This document shows, one piece after another, positions 27,365 to 37,391 of a stretch of DNA of 64,000 nt. The translations under genes and the position numbers were made by a program. Below the pieces are notes generated by a model, which was given only the letters and a program-made list of their open reading frames with translations, was not told where the DNA came from and ran no database searches. The DNA is from an uncultured Flavobacteriales bacterium (lineage in GTDB: Bacteria > Bacteroidota > Bacteroidia > Flavobacteriales_D > Parvicellaceae). Position 1 is the first letter of the stretch. The number at the start of each line of letters is the position of its first letter. The stretch is taken from positions 1-64,000 of the forward strand of contig CAJWDP010000007.1 in assembly GCA_913030835.1 (NCBI GenBank), in the 5' to 3' direction.

Positions 27365-30300
27365 ATGAAGTTTGGCTTGCTAATTTTATGTTTGGGGGTA
27401 TTGGGCTTAAGCTCTGCTTACAGTCAGTCAGATAATTGCGCCACAGCTACAACCTTTCCTTTAGTGGGTGGGTCCAACTGTCAAACCGGAACTACTTCTG
27501 GTGCTACTTCGGATAGTATTCTGTTCGGAGCATGCAACGCAGCACCTGCTAACGAAGTCTGGTACACGTATGTAGCAACGGGTTCCCAAAATGATTTTTC
27601 AGTTGTTCCCTCCGGTCTAACGGAAACGGAAATCGTAATCTATACCGGTGGATGCCCTCCAACCACGGGAACTTTGGTTACTTGCCAAACCGTTACAGGA
27701 ACGAATACATTAAACCTAAATTGGGGTTTTCCAGCTGGAACTCAGGTGTGGGTCGGAATAATGTCCAACGGCGGCACCGATGGTGGATTTGATCTATGTA
27801 TAGATTCGTACGATCCTCCACCGGGTGGCGGTAACGCCTGTTCCGGCGCTATTCCATTGTGCGACGTTAATGCTACTACGAGTATCGACATGTCCACCCT
27901 TTCGGCTTCCGGCGCAAGTCCGCCTTGTTTCCCCGGTGGTGGCAATCAAGATGTATGGCTCCAGTTTACGGTAACGCAAACTGGTCAGCTTGCCTGGGAT
28001 ATCTCAGCAACGAGCGGTTCCGGAATAGAATGGGACTGGTCCATTTACGATATAACGGGTGGATGCCCAACAAATCCGGCGCAATGGACTTCATCGAATG
28101 TTGCCTGTAATTACAACTACTCCAGCGGAAGCGGTGTTTCAGGCATGAATTGCACATCAACAACCGCATGCCCAATTAATACGGCCGGAACAGCTGCAGA
28201 AGAGTATTGCCCCTGTATAACGGTAACAGCTGGAAACACCTATGTAATTCAAATTGACAATTACACTAGTGCAACTGCTACCGGACTTGATTTTTCTTTT
28301 GGACCGGACATGACAGCGTTGATCGCTCCCGACGTAGACTTTTCAATTTCCCCATCGACCGTAACCTGTGGCAGCTCGGTTACGGTGAATATAACGGATA
28401 ATTCCGTTGGTATTCCAACCTGGGATTTTGGCGACGGAACTACTTTCACAGGGAATAACCCACCTTCTCATACTTATACAGCACCAGGCACTTATGCCAT
28501 TACAGCAACCATTGGGGGCGCCTGCCCGGATGTGCAAACCGAATTTGTTGAGTTGTTCGGTCCGTTAGTTACAACCGTCTCACAGACAGATGAAACCTGT
28601 CTAGGGGACTGTGATGGATCTGCTTCAGTCAGCACAACAGGAGGTAGCGGCGTTTACACCTATATCTGGACTCCAGGTGGAGCAACCACACCATCAATAT
28701 CAAATTTATGTAGCGGAAATTACTCTGTTACAGTAACAGATGCTACCTGTGCAACAAATAGTGTGGAGAACATCACAATTACAGGTCCATCTTGTGTGTC
28801 TTGTGTGATTGATTCTATGCCTATCGCTTTAACGAATTGTTACACCAATACTTCCGGTTTTCTAGTCTATGATGTAGCCGGCACCATATATTACACAGAT
28901 CCACCAACAACTGGCACACTGACAATTACAGCATGTGACGGGCAGCAGGTTGTGATCAGCGCTCCGTTTGGCACGTCAAGTCCTTTCAACTTCACCGATC
29001 TGCCTCAAGGTGGCGGAAATTGTGATTTTACAGCTGTATTCAGTGATGAACCGGCATGCGTGTATACTCAAGGGTTTCAAGCTCCTCCACCAATACTTGG
29101 ATTTAACATCTTCTGTACTGTTGGTGGTGGCTCCGTAAATGGAGATATAACCTTCGATGACACTTACACCTCCGGCACTTTGGTCATCTCCGTTTTTGAT
29201 GGGACATCGACGATCGACACAATTATTAATCTCCCGGCTACCAGCCCGCAAAACTGGTCGGTTTCCGGTTTGGATCCAACTGCAAATCCATACACTATTG
29301 ACTATTATTTCTCCGACTACCAATCATGTGGCAGCCAAACCGTGATCAATTGTGGTTGTGCAGCTTATGCTGGAACAGTTACAACGACACAAACGGGAAG
29401 TGGAATCAACAATTACATCCTTTGCTACGGAGATCAAATCGATATTACCACTAATGGTGACTATATAGATCCGGATGACATTGGTCCAATTGGTACAGGT
29501 CCTACTTACAATTTTCAACCGGAGTTGATTTATCTGGCCTATTCCTGTCCTCCAACACCTGGTTTATTCCCAACAGCGGATCCCTGTTTTATTGGTCTAA
29601 TCCCCAGTCCACAGGATTTAACTGACATCAACGATCCGACCTCATATGCTGCTACGTTGCCAGGAGGACCATATACCAACCTGTGGTTCGCGCAATCCAA
29701 TTTGTATCATTATGACCCTGTTTTGGGCAATTACATTTATAATTCGAATTGCTGGGATGTAGGCGATGGTGTTCAAGTAACCTACCTGAACCCTATTTCT
29801 GCACCATCTACACCAGACTGTCAGAACAGTGATGTAACGGTGGTCCTGACGGGTGGCTACCCCGAACTATTCGGTGGTAACTTCACCGCATCCAATCTTT
29901 CTCCTGCGACAGCAAGCTTTGTCAATACAACCTGTGCACATGGAGGATCAATTGTCATCAACGGACTTCAAGATGGCGACATGTGGTCGTTTGATGTGGT
30001 GGATGCAAATGGATGCCCGATTACCGTTTCCGGAGGACCATTTGTCGGGTTGCCCAATGCTCAAGCCGGTGTAGACGACACCATCTGTGGAGCGCTGACC
30101 TATAACCTTAGTGGCATCCCTTCATTCGGGACAGGATCCTGGACAGGCCCTGCAGGTATTACCTTTGCCAATCCTAACTCTGCTACCTCGGCAATAACGG
30201 CTGCTGCACCAGGAACTTATACCCTTACATGGACGGAAGACAACGGAGGCGGATGCATCTCTACCGATCAGGTTACTATATCGTTGTCCGATCCTACATT

Positions 30301-32722
30301 TACGGATGCGGTTGTTCCTGCCATCTGCGGCTTGGCCAACGGTGAAATAGAAATTACCGCCTCAGGTGGTGTTGCTCCCTACAGCTATAGCATTGACAAT
30401 GGTGCAACCTCCCAAGCAACAGGAACTTTTACCGGACTCTCTGCAAATACCTATCAGGGATGGATTCAAGATAATTTGGGATGCCTGTTCACTCAGAGCA
30501 TCACCATCAGCAACACCGGATCTCCGGTAATTGATAGTGTGGTTGCTACAGATCCTCTTTGTAATGGTGACTGTAACGGGCAGCTGATAATTTATGGATC
30601 AGGAGGAACCCCACCCTACGAGTATAGTCTTGACGGGGTTACTTTTGTCCCCGGTCAGGATACCTGGACAGGACTGTGTTCCGGTAATCAGAATGTATAC
30701 ATACAAGATGCTGCCGGTTGCCCAAACTCTTCTTCAACAATACTATACGATCCCCCTGCACTTAGTGTCGCTCTAGACCTTGTTGTGCATGTCGATTGCA
30801 ATGGTGATGCAACAGGAGAAATTCGTGTCACTGCTTCGGGAGGAACCTTCCCCTATTCCTATCTCTGGACAGGACCAGGAGGTCCTTACACTGCTGATGA
30901 TATCGACTTCCTTGCTGCAGGAACATACGACCTGGTAGTTACGGATGACAATGGATGTACTGCCACCTTTTCAGAAACCATCAATGAGCCTGCCCCTCTA
31001 ACCATTACCTTCTCCGCATTTGATGCTTCATGTGCCGGTGCTTGCGACGGAACTGCAATTGTAATCCCTGCCGGAGGCACTGTAGCTGCGGGATACAATT
31101 ACTCCTGGTCTTCAGGTATTGCAGGTAACGTACCCAATGCTGCCGGAATTTGTCCCGGAACATACGACCTCACTGTGACCGATGACAACGGATGCACTGC
31201 CGATACACTCGGGTGGAACATCCTCGGCCCTCCAGCTGTAACTTTCTCATCGGTGATCTTTACTGATGAAACCTGCAACGGGTCCTGTGACGGAACCATT
31301 ACTGTTGCCTCTGCTTCGGCAACCCAATATAGCTTTAACGGAGGAGCTTTTGCTCCAACATCGGCTTTCAACGGACTCTGTTCTGGAACCTACACCATTA
31401 CAGCAGCAGATGCAAACGGGTGCTCCATAGACACAACAGTAACCATTGGGTCTCCACCTGCGGTGAATCTAACAGCATCTCCCGATACCACTATATGTAT
31501 TGGAGGTACAGCCACCATTACGGCAACCGCTTCAGGTGGTGTCGGAGGATTCAACTATATATGGGACAGTGGAGAGCTGACCGCAACGATCAATGTATCT
31601 CCGGCTACCAATCAGGCCTACTGCGTGACTGTAACCGACGCAAACGGATGTCCTGCTCCTGCAGCAGCATGTGTAAACATCAACTTAAACCCTGCTCTGC
31701 AAGTAACTGCTTTATCCGACCAGGGGATATGTCCGGGGGATGTAGCAAGTATATCTGCTATTGCCACCGGTGGTGATGGAAATTACTCCTATACCTGGGA
31801 CAATGGGATCGGTCCGGGACAAACCCAAAACGTCGCTCCGGGGTCTACAACGGTGTATACAGTTACCGTTACAGACGGGTGTGAAACACCAGGTGCATCA
31901 GATGATCTTACCATTACTGTAAATCCTCTGCCCACCATTGATTTTACTCCGGATGTGACCGATGGATGTACCCCCGTTGAGGTCAACTTCACGGAAGCAG
32001 GGCAGCCTACAGGTTCGCAATGCTTCTGGGATTTCGGTGACGGAAACGCCAGTGTCAATTGTGGTACTGTTTCAAATACCTATACTGACCCGGGGTGTTA
32101 TGACGTAACTCTTACCGTTATATCAGACATGGGATGTACAGATCAGCTCACCTTTCCAAACCTGATTTGCGTGTATCCATACCCAAATGCAGCTTTCAGC
32201 TTCGGACCACAACCCACATCGGTCATGAACACAGAAATCGTTTTCACCAACGAATCAACAGGAGCAACAACCTACAACTGGGAGTTCGGAACAGACGGAA
32301 TACTGGGAAGTTCCGGTGAAACCAATCCGTCTTTCACATTCCCTAACGACAATCCGGGATCTTATCAGGTTTGTCTAACTGCAACAACAGATTATGGTTG
32401 CCAGGACAGTATATGCCAGCTGGTGGTCATCGACGAGGAGTTCATCGTTTATGTCCCCAATGCATTTTCCCCGGACGACGATAATGTTAACGAGCTATTT
32501 ACTCCCGTGGTAATAGGAGCGGATCCGTTGAACTACAAGTTTATGGTATTCAACAGGTGGGGAGAACTCATTTATGACAGTCAGATCATCGGACAAGGAT
32601 GGGACGGAAAATACGGTGGAATCCCCGTTCAGCAAGACGTATACGTCTGGAAATTGGAAGTAGTGAACGCCATGAACAACGAAAAACTCAATTACAAAGG
32701 TCATGTTACCGTGCTGAAGTAA
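27365..32722 (+). CDS. SprB-like giant adhesin 1, T9SS type B (1,785 residues)
   Basis: After a signal peptide (residues 1-20) come two head domains (about 22-148 and 154-308), a PKD domain (322-397), and an SprB-like repeat (398-478). Two copies of an unnamed module with a PPTTG-type motif (about 478-662) follow, then a Cys-containing module with YILCYGDQID. From T816 to the end the sequence is a stalk shared with the next gene: about five SprB-like repeats (ASGGVAPYSYSIDNG, YDLVVTDDNGC and similar), two Ig-like repeats, two PKD domains, and a type B sorting domain (YVPNAFSPDDDNVNELF, FNRWGELIYDSQ). Such proteins are exported by T9SS and displayed on the surface; SprB itself mediates gliding and adhesion. 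The ligand is unknown. It follows the putative anti-sigma gene by 67 bases and may be read through from it. Confidence 0.88.
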   Translation: MKFGLLILCLGVLGLSSAYSQSDNCATATTFPLVGGSNCQTGTTSGATSDSILFGACNAAPANEVWYTYVATGSQNDFSVVPSGLTETEIVIYTGGCPPTTGTLVTCQTVTGTNTLNLNWGFPAGTQVWVGIMSNGGTDGGFDLCIDSYDPPPGGGNACSGAIPLCDVNATTSIDMSTLSASGASPPCFPGGGNQDVWLQFTVTQTGQLAWDISATSGSGIEWDWSIYDITGGCPTNPAQWTSSNVACNYNYSSGSGVSGMNCTSTTACPINTAGTAAEEYCPCITVTAGNTYVIQIDNYTSATATGLDFSFGPDMTALIAPDVDFSISPSTVTCGSSVTVNITDNSVGIPTWDFGDGTTFTGNNPPSHTYTAPGTYAITATIGGACPDVQTEFVELFGPLVTTVSQTDETCLGDCDGSASVSTTGGSGVYTYIWTPGGATTPSISNLCSGNYSVTVTDATCATNSVENITITGPSCVSCVIDSMPIALTNCYTNTSGFLVYDVAGTIYYTDPPTTGTLTITACDGQQVVISAPFGTSSPFNFTDLPQGGGNCDFTAVFSDEPACVYTQGFQAPPPILGFNIFCTVGGGSVNGDITFDDTYTSGTLVISVFDGTSTIDTIINLPATSPQNWSVSGLDPTANPYTIDYYFSDYQSCGSQTVINCGCAAYAGTVTTTQTGSGINNYILCYGDQIDITTNGDYIDPDDIGPIGTGPTYNFQPELIYLAYSCPPTPGLFPTADPCFIGLIPSPQDLTDINDPTSYAATLPGGPYTNLWFAQSNLYHYDPVLGNYIYNSNCWDVGDGVQVTYLNPISAPSTPDCQNSDVTVVLTGGYPELFGGNFTASNLSPATASFVNTTCAHGGSIVINGLQDGDMWSFDVVDANGCPITVSGGPFVGLPNAQAGVDDTICGALTYNLSGIPSFGTGSWTGPAGITFANPNSATSAITAAAPGTYTLTWTEDNGGGCISTDQVTISLSDPTFTDAVVPAICGLANGEIEITASGGVAPYSYSIDNGATSQATGTFTGLSANTYQGWIQDNLGCLFTQSITISNTGSPVIDSVVATDPLCNGDCNGQLIIYGSGGTPPYEYSLDGVTFVPGQDTWTGLCSGNQNVYIQDAAGCPNSSSTILYDPPALSVALDLVVHVDCNGDATGEIRVTASGGTFPYSYLWTGPGGPYTADDIDFLAAGTYDLVVTDDNGCTATFSETINEPAPLTITFSAFDASCAGACDGTAIVIPAGGTVAAGYNYSWSSGIAGNVPNAAGICPGTYDLTVTDDNGCTADTLGWNILGPPAVTFSSVIFTDETCNGSCDGTITVASASATQYSFNGGAFAPTSAFNGLCSGTYTITAADANGCSIDTTVTIGSPPAVNLTASPDTTICIGGTATITATASGGVGGFNYIWDSGELTATINVSPATNQAYCVTVTDANGCPAPAAACVNINLNPALQVTALSDQGICPGDVASISAIATGGDGNYSYTWDNGIGPGQTQNVAPGSTTVYTVTVTDGCETPGASDDLTITVNPLPTIDFTPDVTDGCTPVEVNFTEAGQPTGSQCFWDFGDGNASVNCGTVSNTYTDPGCYDVTLTVISDMGCTDQLTFPNLICVYPYPNAAFSFGPQPTSVMNTEIVFTNESTGATTYNWEFGTDGILGSSGETNPSFTFPNDNPGSYQVCLTATTDYGCQDSICQLVVIDEEFIVYVPNAFSPDDDNVNELFTPVVIGADPLNYKFMVFNRWGELIYDSQIIGQGWDGKYGGIPVQQDVYVWKLEVVNAMNNEKLNYKGHVTVLK
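29810..32722 (+). repeat. Direct repeat copy 1: shared adhesin stalk (2,913 bp)
   Basis: This segment matches 34332-37244 at an offset of 4,522 bases. I see only two differences, both silent and near the left edge (29821 t/c and 29851 g/a). From 29852 onward no difference was found by eye, and the translations agree in all reading frames. The right boundary is the last base of the stop codon. Confidence 0.93.
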
Positions 32723-32771
32723 GATGATTTTTGTAATTTTTGGAATTGATAACTAGGTATTGAAAACTAAC

Positions 32772-35700
32772 ATGTTGATTAGCAAATTAATCTTACCGTT
32801 GGCATTCTGCGGAATACTAATTGGATTGTCATTTACTGGATTTTCTCAAGGAGCCACCTGCGCAACCGCAGACCCATTCTGTACGGACAATGGTGCAAAC
32901 TTTCCAGCATCCACAAGTACAACAGCTGAAACAGGGCCAAACTATGGCTGTCTTCTATCACAGCCTAATCCCGCATGGTACTATCTCCAAATCGACAACT
33001 CGGGAAACATTGACATTACACTAACTAATAATGGGTGTGGAGGAACGGGATGCGATATTGACTTTGCGTGTTGGGGGCCATTTTCCAATCTAGCATCCGC
33101 GTGTTACCCTACAAATGCACCTATATCTTGTAGCTTCTCTCCCGATCCTACAGAAACTGTCAATATTACCGGAGCTGTTTCTGGAGAATTTTACCTATTG
33201 CTAATTACCAATTACTCAGGAGACCCAACAGACATCAGTGCCAATCAAACCGGGGGAACCGGATCCACCGACTGTTCAATTTTAACTCCTTGCTTTATGA
33301 ACTTCCTGGATGCGAATCTTACCGCATGTGACCCGGCTACAGGTACATTTGACATTTCAGGTGAAGTTCAATTTACAGACCCTCCAACCACCGGACAATT
33401 GATCGTAGAAAACTGTTCGGGAGATCAACAAATATTTAATCCACCTTTTACATCACCAATCAACTACAATATTACCGGCATTACCGCAGATGGCACAACC
33501 GGCTGTGAAGTAACCGCTTATTTCACTGCGGATCCGGCTTGCACTTTAACTTCAGGTACATTCACAGAACCCGTATGTACTTGCAATATGGATTTCTTTC
33601 AGGTCAACTTTGGTGCTTGTGAGACGTCAACGAACACCTATTCTGCAAACGGATACGTCGAATTCACTTCACCTCCAACCACTGGTCAGTTGATCATTAC
33701 CATCGATGACGGAATAAACCCTCCATACGATACAATTATCAACCCTCCATTTGTAAGCCCCCAAACTTGGAGCATCTCCGGAATGGCAACCGGTACCGGA
33801 ACTAGCGCTTCGGTTACAGTATACTTTACTGCTGATCCTGCGTGCACACAAACCCTAAGTCTTGCTGTACCCGCTAATTGTGACTGTCCTGCTACTGCCG
33901 GAACCTATACGACGACTATGACCGGAAATAGCAGCACCAATTATATACTTTGCAATGGTGATCAGATCGATTTTACACACAATAACGATTTCATTCCTCC
34001 TGCCGACCTTTCCGACCCAACCGTACCATATAATCCCGGCATTTGGTGGTTAATCTACAGCTGCCCTCCAACTCCGGGTATAGATATTCTCACCGACCCT
34101 TGTTTTCTTGGAGTTATTTCTTCAACTCAGAATTTTTCCGATGTGAACGACCTATCTGTGATTAACTCATTTCCCGCAGGAACATTTACTGACAATACCG
34201 TTTACTATGTCCCTATTACCATGTATGATGCGGTTGGTGGGATTTACAGTTTATACCCTCCTCCTGACCTTTGTTTTGACCTCGGTTTAGCGACGGAAGT
34301 TACCTACTTACCAGAAATTATTAGCAATGCGACACCAGACTGCCAGAACAGTGATGTAACGGTGGTCCTGACAGGTGGCTACCCCGAACTATTCGGTGGT
34401 AACTTCACCGCATCCAATCTTTCTCCTGCGACAGCAAGCTTTGTCAATACAACCTGTGCACATGGAGGATCAATTGTCATCAACGGACTTCAAGATGGCG
34501 ACATGTGGTCGTTTGATGTGGTGGATGCAAATGGATGCCCGATTACCGTTTCCGGAGGACCATTTGTCGGGTTGCCCAATGCTCAAGCCGGTGTAGACGA
34601 CACCATCTGTGGAGCGCTGACCTATAACCTTAGTGGCATCCCTTCATTCGGGACAGGATCCTGGACAGGCCCTGCAGGTATTACCTTTGCCAATCCTAAC
34701 TCTGCTACCTCGGCAATAACGGCTGCTGCACCAGGAACTTATACCCTTACATGGACGGAAGACAACGGAGGCGGATGCATCTCTACCGATCAGGTTACTA
34801 TATCGTTGTCCGATCCTACATTTACGGATGCGGTTGTTCCTGCCATCTGCGGCTTGGCCAACGGTGAAATAGAAATTACCGCCTCAGGTGGTGTTGCTCC
34901 CTACAGCTATAGCATTGACAATGGTGCAACCTCCCAAGCAACAGGAACTTTTACCGGACTCTCTGCAAATACCTATCAGGGATGGATTCAAGATAATTTG
35001 GGATGCCTGTTCACTCAGAGCATCACCATCAGCAACACCGGATCTCCGGTAATTGATAGTGTGGTTGCTACAGATCCTCTTTGTAATGGTGACTGTAACG
35101 GGCAGCTGATAATTTATGGATCAGGAGGAACCCCACCCTACGAGTATAGTCTTGACGGGGTTACTTTTGTCCCCGGTCAGGATACCTGGACAGGACTGTG
35201 TTCCGGTAATCAGAATGTATACATACAAGATGCTGCCGGTTGCCCAAACTCTTCTTCAACAATACTATACGATCCCCCTGCACTTAGTGTCGCTCTAGAC
35301 CTTGTTGTGCATGTCGATTGCAATGGTGATGCAACAGGAGAAATTCGTGTCACTGCTTCGGGAGGAACCTTCCCCTATTCCTATCTCTGGACAGGACCAG
35401 GAGGTCCTTACACTGCTGATGATATCGACTTCCTTGCTGCAGGAACATACGACCTGGTAGTTACGGATGACAATGGATGTACTGCCACCTTTTCAGAAAC
35501 CATCAATGAGCCTGCCCCTCTAACCATTACCTTCTCCGCATTTGATGCTTCATGTGCCGGTGCTTGCGACGGAACTGCAATTGTAATCCCTGCCGGAGGC
35601 ACTGTAGCTGCGGGATACAATTACTCCTGGTCTTCAGGTATTGCAGGTAACGTACCCAATGCTGCCGGAATTTGTCCCGGAACATACGACCTCACTGTGA

Positions 35701-37244
35701 CCGATGACAACGGATGCACTGCCGATACACTCGGGTGGAACATCCTCGGCCCTCCAGCTGTAACTTTCTCATCGGTGATCTTTACTGATGAAACCTGCAA
35801 CGGGTCCTGTGACGGAACCATTACTGTTGCCTCTGCTTCGGCAACCCAATATAGCTTTAACGGAGGAGCTTTTGCTCCAACATCGGCTTTCAACGGACTC
35901 TGTTCTGGAACCTACACCATTACAGCAGCAGATGCAAACGGGTGCTCCATAGACACAACAGTAACCATTGGGTCTCCACCTGCGGTGAATCTAACAGCAT
36001 CTCCCGATACCACTATATGTATTGGAGGTACAGCCACCATTACGGCAACCGCTTCAGGTGGTGTCGGAGGATTCAACTATATATGGGACAGTGGAGAGCT
36101 GACCGCAACGATCAATGTATCTCCGGCTACCAATCAGGCCTACTGCGTGACTGTAACCGACGCAAACGGATGTCCTGCTCCTGCAGCAGCATGTGTAAAC
36201 ATCAACTTAAACCCTGCTCTGCAAGTAACTGCTTTATCCGACCAGGGGATATGTCCGGGGGATGTAGCAAGTATATCTGCTATTGCCACCGGTGGTGATG
36301 GAAATTACTCCTATACCTGGGACAATGGGATCGGTCCGGGACAAACCCAAAACGTCGCTCCGGGGTCTACAACGGTGTATACAGTTACCGTTACAGACGG
36401 GTGTGAAACACCAGGTGCATCAGATGATCTTACCATTACTGTAAATCCTCTGCCCACCATTGATTTTACTCCGGATGTGACCGATGGATGTACCCCCGTT
36501 GAGGTCAACTTCACGGAAGCAGGGCAGCCTACAGGTTCGCAATGCTTCTGGGATTTCGGTGACGGAAACGCCAGTGTCAATTGTGGTACTGTTTCAAATA
36601 CCTATACTGACCCGGGGTGTTATGACGTAACTCTTACCGTTATATCAGACATGGGATGTACAGATCAGCTCACCTTTCCAAACCTGATTTGCGTGTATCC
36701 ATACCCAAATGCAGCTTTCAGCTTCGGACCACAACCCACATCGGTCATGAACACAGAAATCGTTTTCACCAACGAATCAACAGGAGCAACAACCTACAAC
36801 TGGGAGTTCGGAACAGACGGAATACTGGGAAGTTCCGGTGAAACCAATCCGTCTTTCACATTCCCTAACGACAATCCGGGATCTTATCAGGTTTGTCTAA
36901 CTGCAACAACAGATTATGGTTGCCAGGACAGTATATGCCAGCTGGTGGTCATCGACGAGGAGTTCATCGTTTATGTCCCCAATGCATTTTCCCCGGACGA
37001 CGATAATGTTAACGAGCTATTTACTCCCGTGGTAATAGGAGCGGATCCGTTGAACTACAAGTTTATGGTATTCAACAGGTGGGGAGAACTCATTTATGAC
37101 AGTCAGATCATCGGACAAGGATGGGACGGAAAATACGGTGGAATCCCCGTTCAGCAAGACGTATACGTCTGGAAATTGGAAGTAGTGAACGCCATGAACA
37201 ACGAAAAACTCAATTACAAAGGTCATGTTACCGTGCTGAAGTAA
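32772..37244 (+). CDS. SprB-like giant adhesin 2, T9SS type B (1,490 residues)
   Basis: The ATG at 32772 gives a good signal peptide (MLISKLILPLAFCGILIGL, ending GFSQ). A TTG at 32760 in the same frame is a less likely start. The head holds a domain of the type ATADPFCTDNGANFP with LSQPNPAWYYL (about 25-170). Two tandem copies of the PPTTG module (about 170-375) and the YILCNGDQID module follow. Residues 521-1490 are identical to the stalk of adhesin 1 (SprB-like repeats, Ig-like, PKD, type B sorting domain). The head shares only scattered identity with adhesin 1, so the pair are old paralogues with a homogenised stalk. The gene starts 49 bases after adhesin 1 and is probably co-transcribed. 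Confidence 0.88.
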   Translation: MLISKLILPLAFCGILIGLSFTGFSQGATCATADPFCTDNGANFPASTSTTAETGPNYGCLLSQPNPAWYYLQIDNSGNIDITLTNNGCGGTGCDIDFACWGPFSNLASACYPTNAPISCSFSPDPTETVNITGAVSGEFYLLLITNYSGDPTDISANQTGGTGSTDCSILTPCFMNFLDANLTACDPATGTFDISGEVQFTDPPTTGQLIVENCSGDQQIFNPPFTSPINYNITGITADGTTGCEVTAYFTADPACTLTSGTFTEPVCTCNMDFFQVNFGACETSTNTYSANGYVEFTSPPTTGQLIITIDDGINPPYDTIINPPFVSPQTWSISGMATGTGTSASVTVYFTADPACTQTLSLAVPANCDCPATAGTYTTTMTGNSSTNYILCNGDQIDFTHNNDFIPPADLSDPTVPYNPGIWWLIYSCPPTPGIDILTDPCFLGVISSTQNFSDVNDLSVINSFPAGTFTDNTVYYVPITMYDAVGGIYSLYPPPDLCFDLGLATEVTYLPEIISNATPDCQNSDVTVVLTGGYPELFGGNFTASNLSPATASFVNTTCAHGGSIVINGLQDGDMWSFDVVDANGCPITVSGGPFVGLPNAQAGVDDTICGALTYNLSGIPSFGTGSWTGPAGITFANPNSATSAITAAAPGTYTLTWTEDNGGGCISTDQVTISLSDPTFTDAVVPAICGLANGEIEITASGGVAPYSYSIDNGATSQATGTFTGLSANTYQGWIQDNLGCLFTQSITISNTGSPVIDSVVATDPLCNGDCNGQLIIYGSGGTPPYEYSLDGVTFVPGQDTWTGLCSGNQNVYIQDAAGCPNSSSTILYDPPALSVALDLVVHVDCNGDATGEIRVTASGGTFPYSYLWTGPGGPYTADDIDFLAAGTYDLVVTDDNGCTATFSETINEPAPLTITFSAFDASCAGACDGTAIVIPAGGTVAAGYNYSWSSGIAGNVPNAAGICPGTYDLTVTDDNGCTADTLGWNILGPPAVTFSSVIFTDETCNGSCDGTITVASASATQYSFNGGAFAPTSAFNGLCSGTYTITAADANGCSIDTTVTIGSPPAVNLTASPDTTICIGGTATITATASGGVGGFNYIWDSGELTATINVSPATNQAYCVTVTDANGCPAPAAACVNINLNPALQVTALSDQGICPGDVASISAIATGGDGNYSYTWDNGIGPGQTQNVAPGSTTVYTVTVTDGCETPGASDDLTITVNPLPTIDFTPDVTDGCTPVEVNFTEAGQPTGSQCFWDFGDGNASVNCGTVSNTYTDPGCYDVTLTVISDMGCTDQLTFPNLICVYPYPNAAFSFGPQPTSVMNTEIVFTNESTGATTYNWEFGTDGILGSSGETNPSFTFPNDNPGSYQVCLTATTDYGCQDSICQLVVIDEEFIVYVPNAFSPDDDNVNELFTPVVIGADPLNYKFMVFNRWGELIYDSQIIGQGWDGKYGGIPVQQDVYVWKLEVVNAMNNEKLNYKGHVTVLK
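34332..37244 (+). repeat. Direct repeat copy 2: shared adhesin stalk (2,913 bp)
   Basis: Second copy of the segment at 29810-32722. Homology at the DNA level stops at the stop codon on the right, where the flanks (gatgat versus actacg) differ. On the left it stops where the adhesin heads diverge. A repeat of this size is a substrate for homologous recombination, and also a risk for misassembly. Confidence 0.93.
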
Positions 37245-37368
37245 ACTACGTTTATTCGATTATTATTTTCAAGAATAATGACCTCAAATTGAATCTTAGG
37301 AATTCTAATTCCAACGAAAATTGGTTCAATGATGGACCATCTCGAAATTCAATCCTATCCATTATGTA

Positions 37369-37376
37369 TATATTTG
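37369..37376 (+). promoter_or_regulatory. Candidate -7 box before the CUB/P-domain protein
   Basis: TATATTTG matches TAnnTTTG exactly and lies 15 bases before the ATG at 37392. No TTG is found at the expected upstream distance, so support is partial. Confidence 0.33.
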
Positions 37377-37391
37377 CATTAACATAAGTTT

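Noticed and set aside
31099-31371. Minus-strand open frames duplicated in both stalk copies (also 35621-35893)
   Set aside because: They are shadows of the plus-strand repeats with no start context, domain or independent support; their identity follows from the DNA repeat.
30240-31700. Recurring short motifs in the adhesin as a CRISPR or satellite array
   Set aside because: The similarity is at protein level (SprB-like repeats of 70-80 residues); DNA units are not identical and have no constant spacer pattern.
29810-37244. The long direct repeat as a mobile element or composite transposon
   Set aside because: No transposase, inverted repeats or target duplications flank either copy; the repeat is wholly inside coding sequence and in frame.
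37245-37391. AT-only hairpin after adhesin 2 as a terminator
   Set aside because: The stem is six A-T pairs with no T tract; too weak to call.
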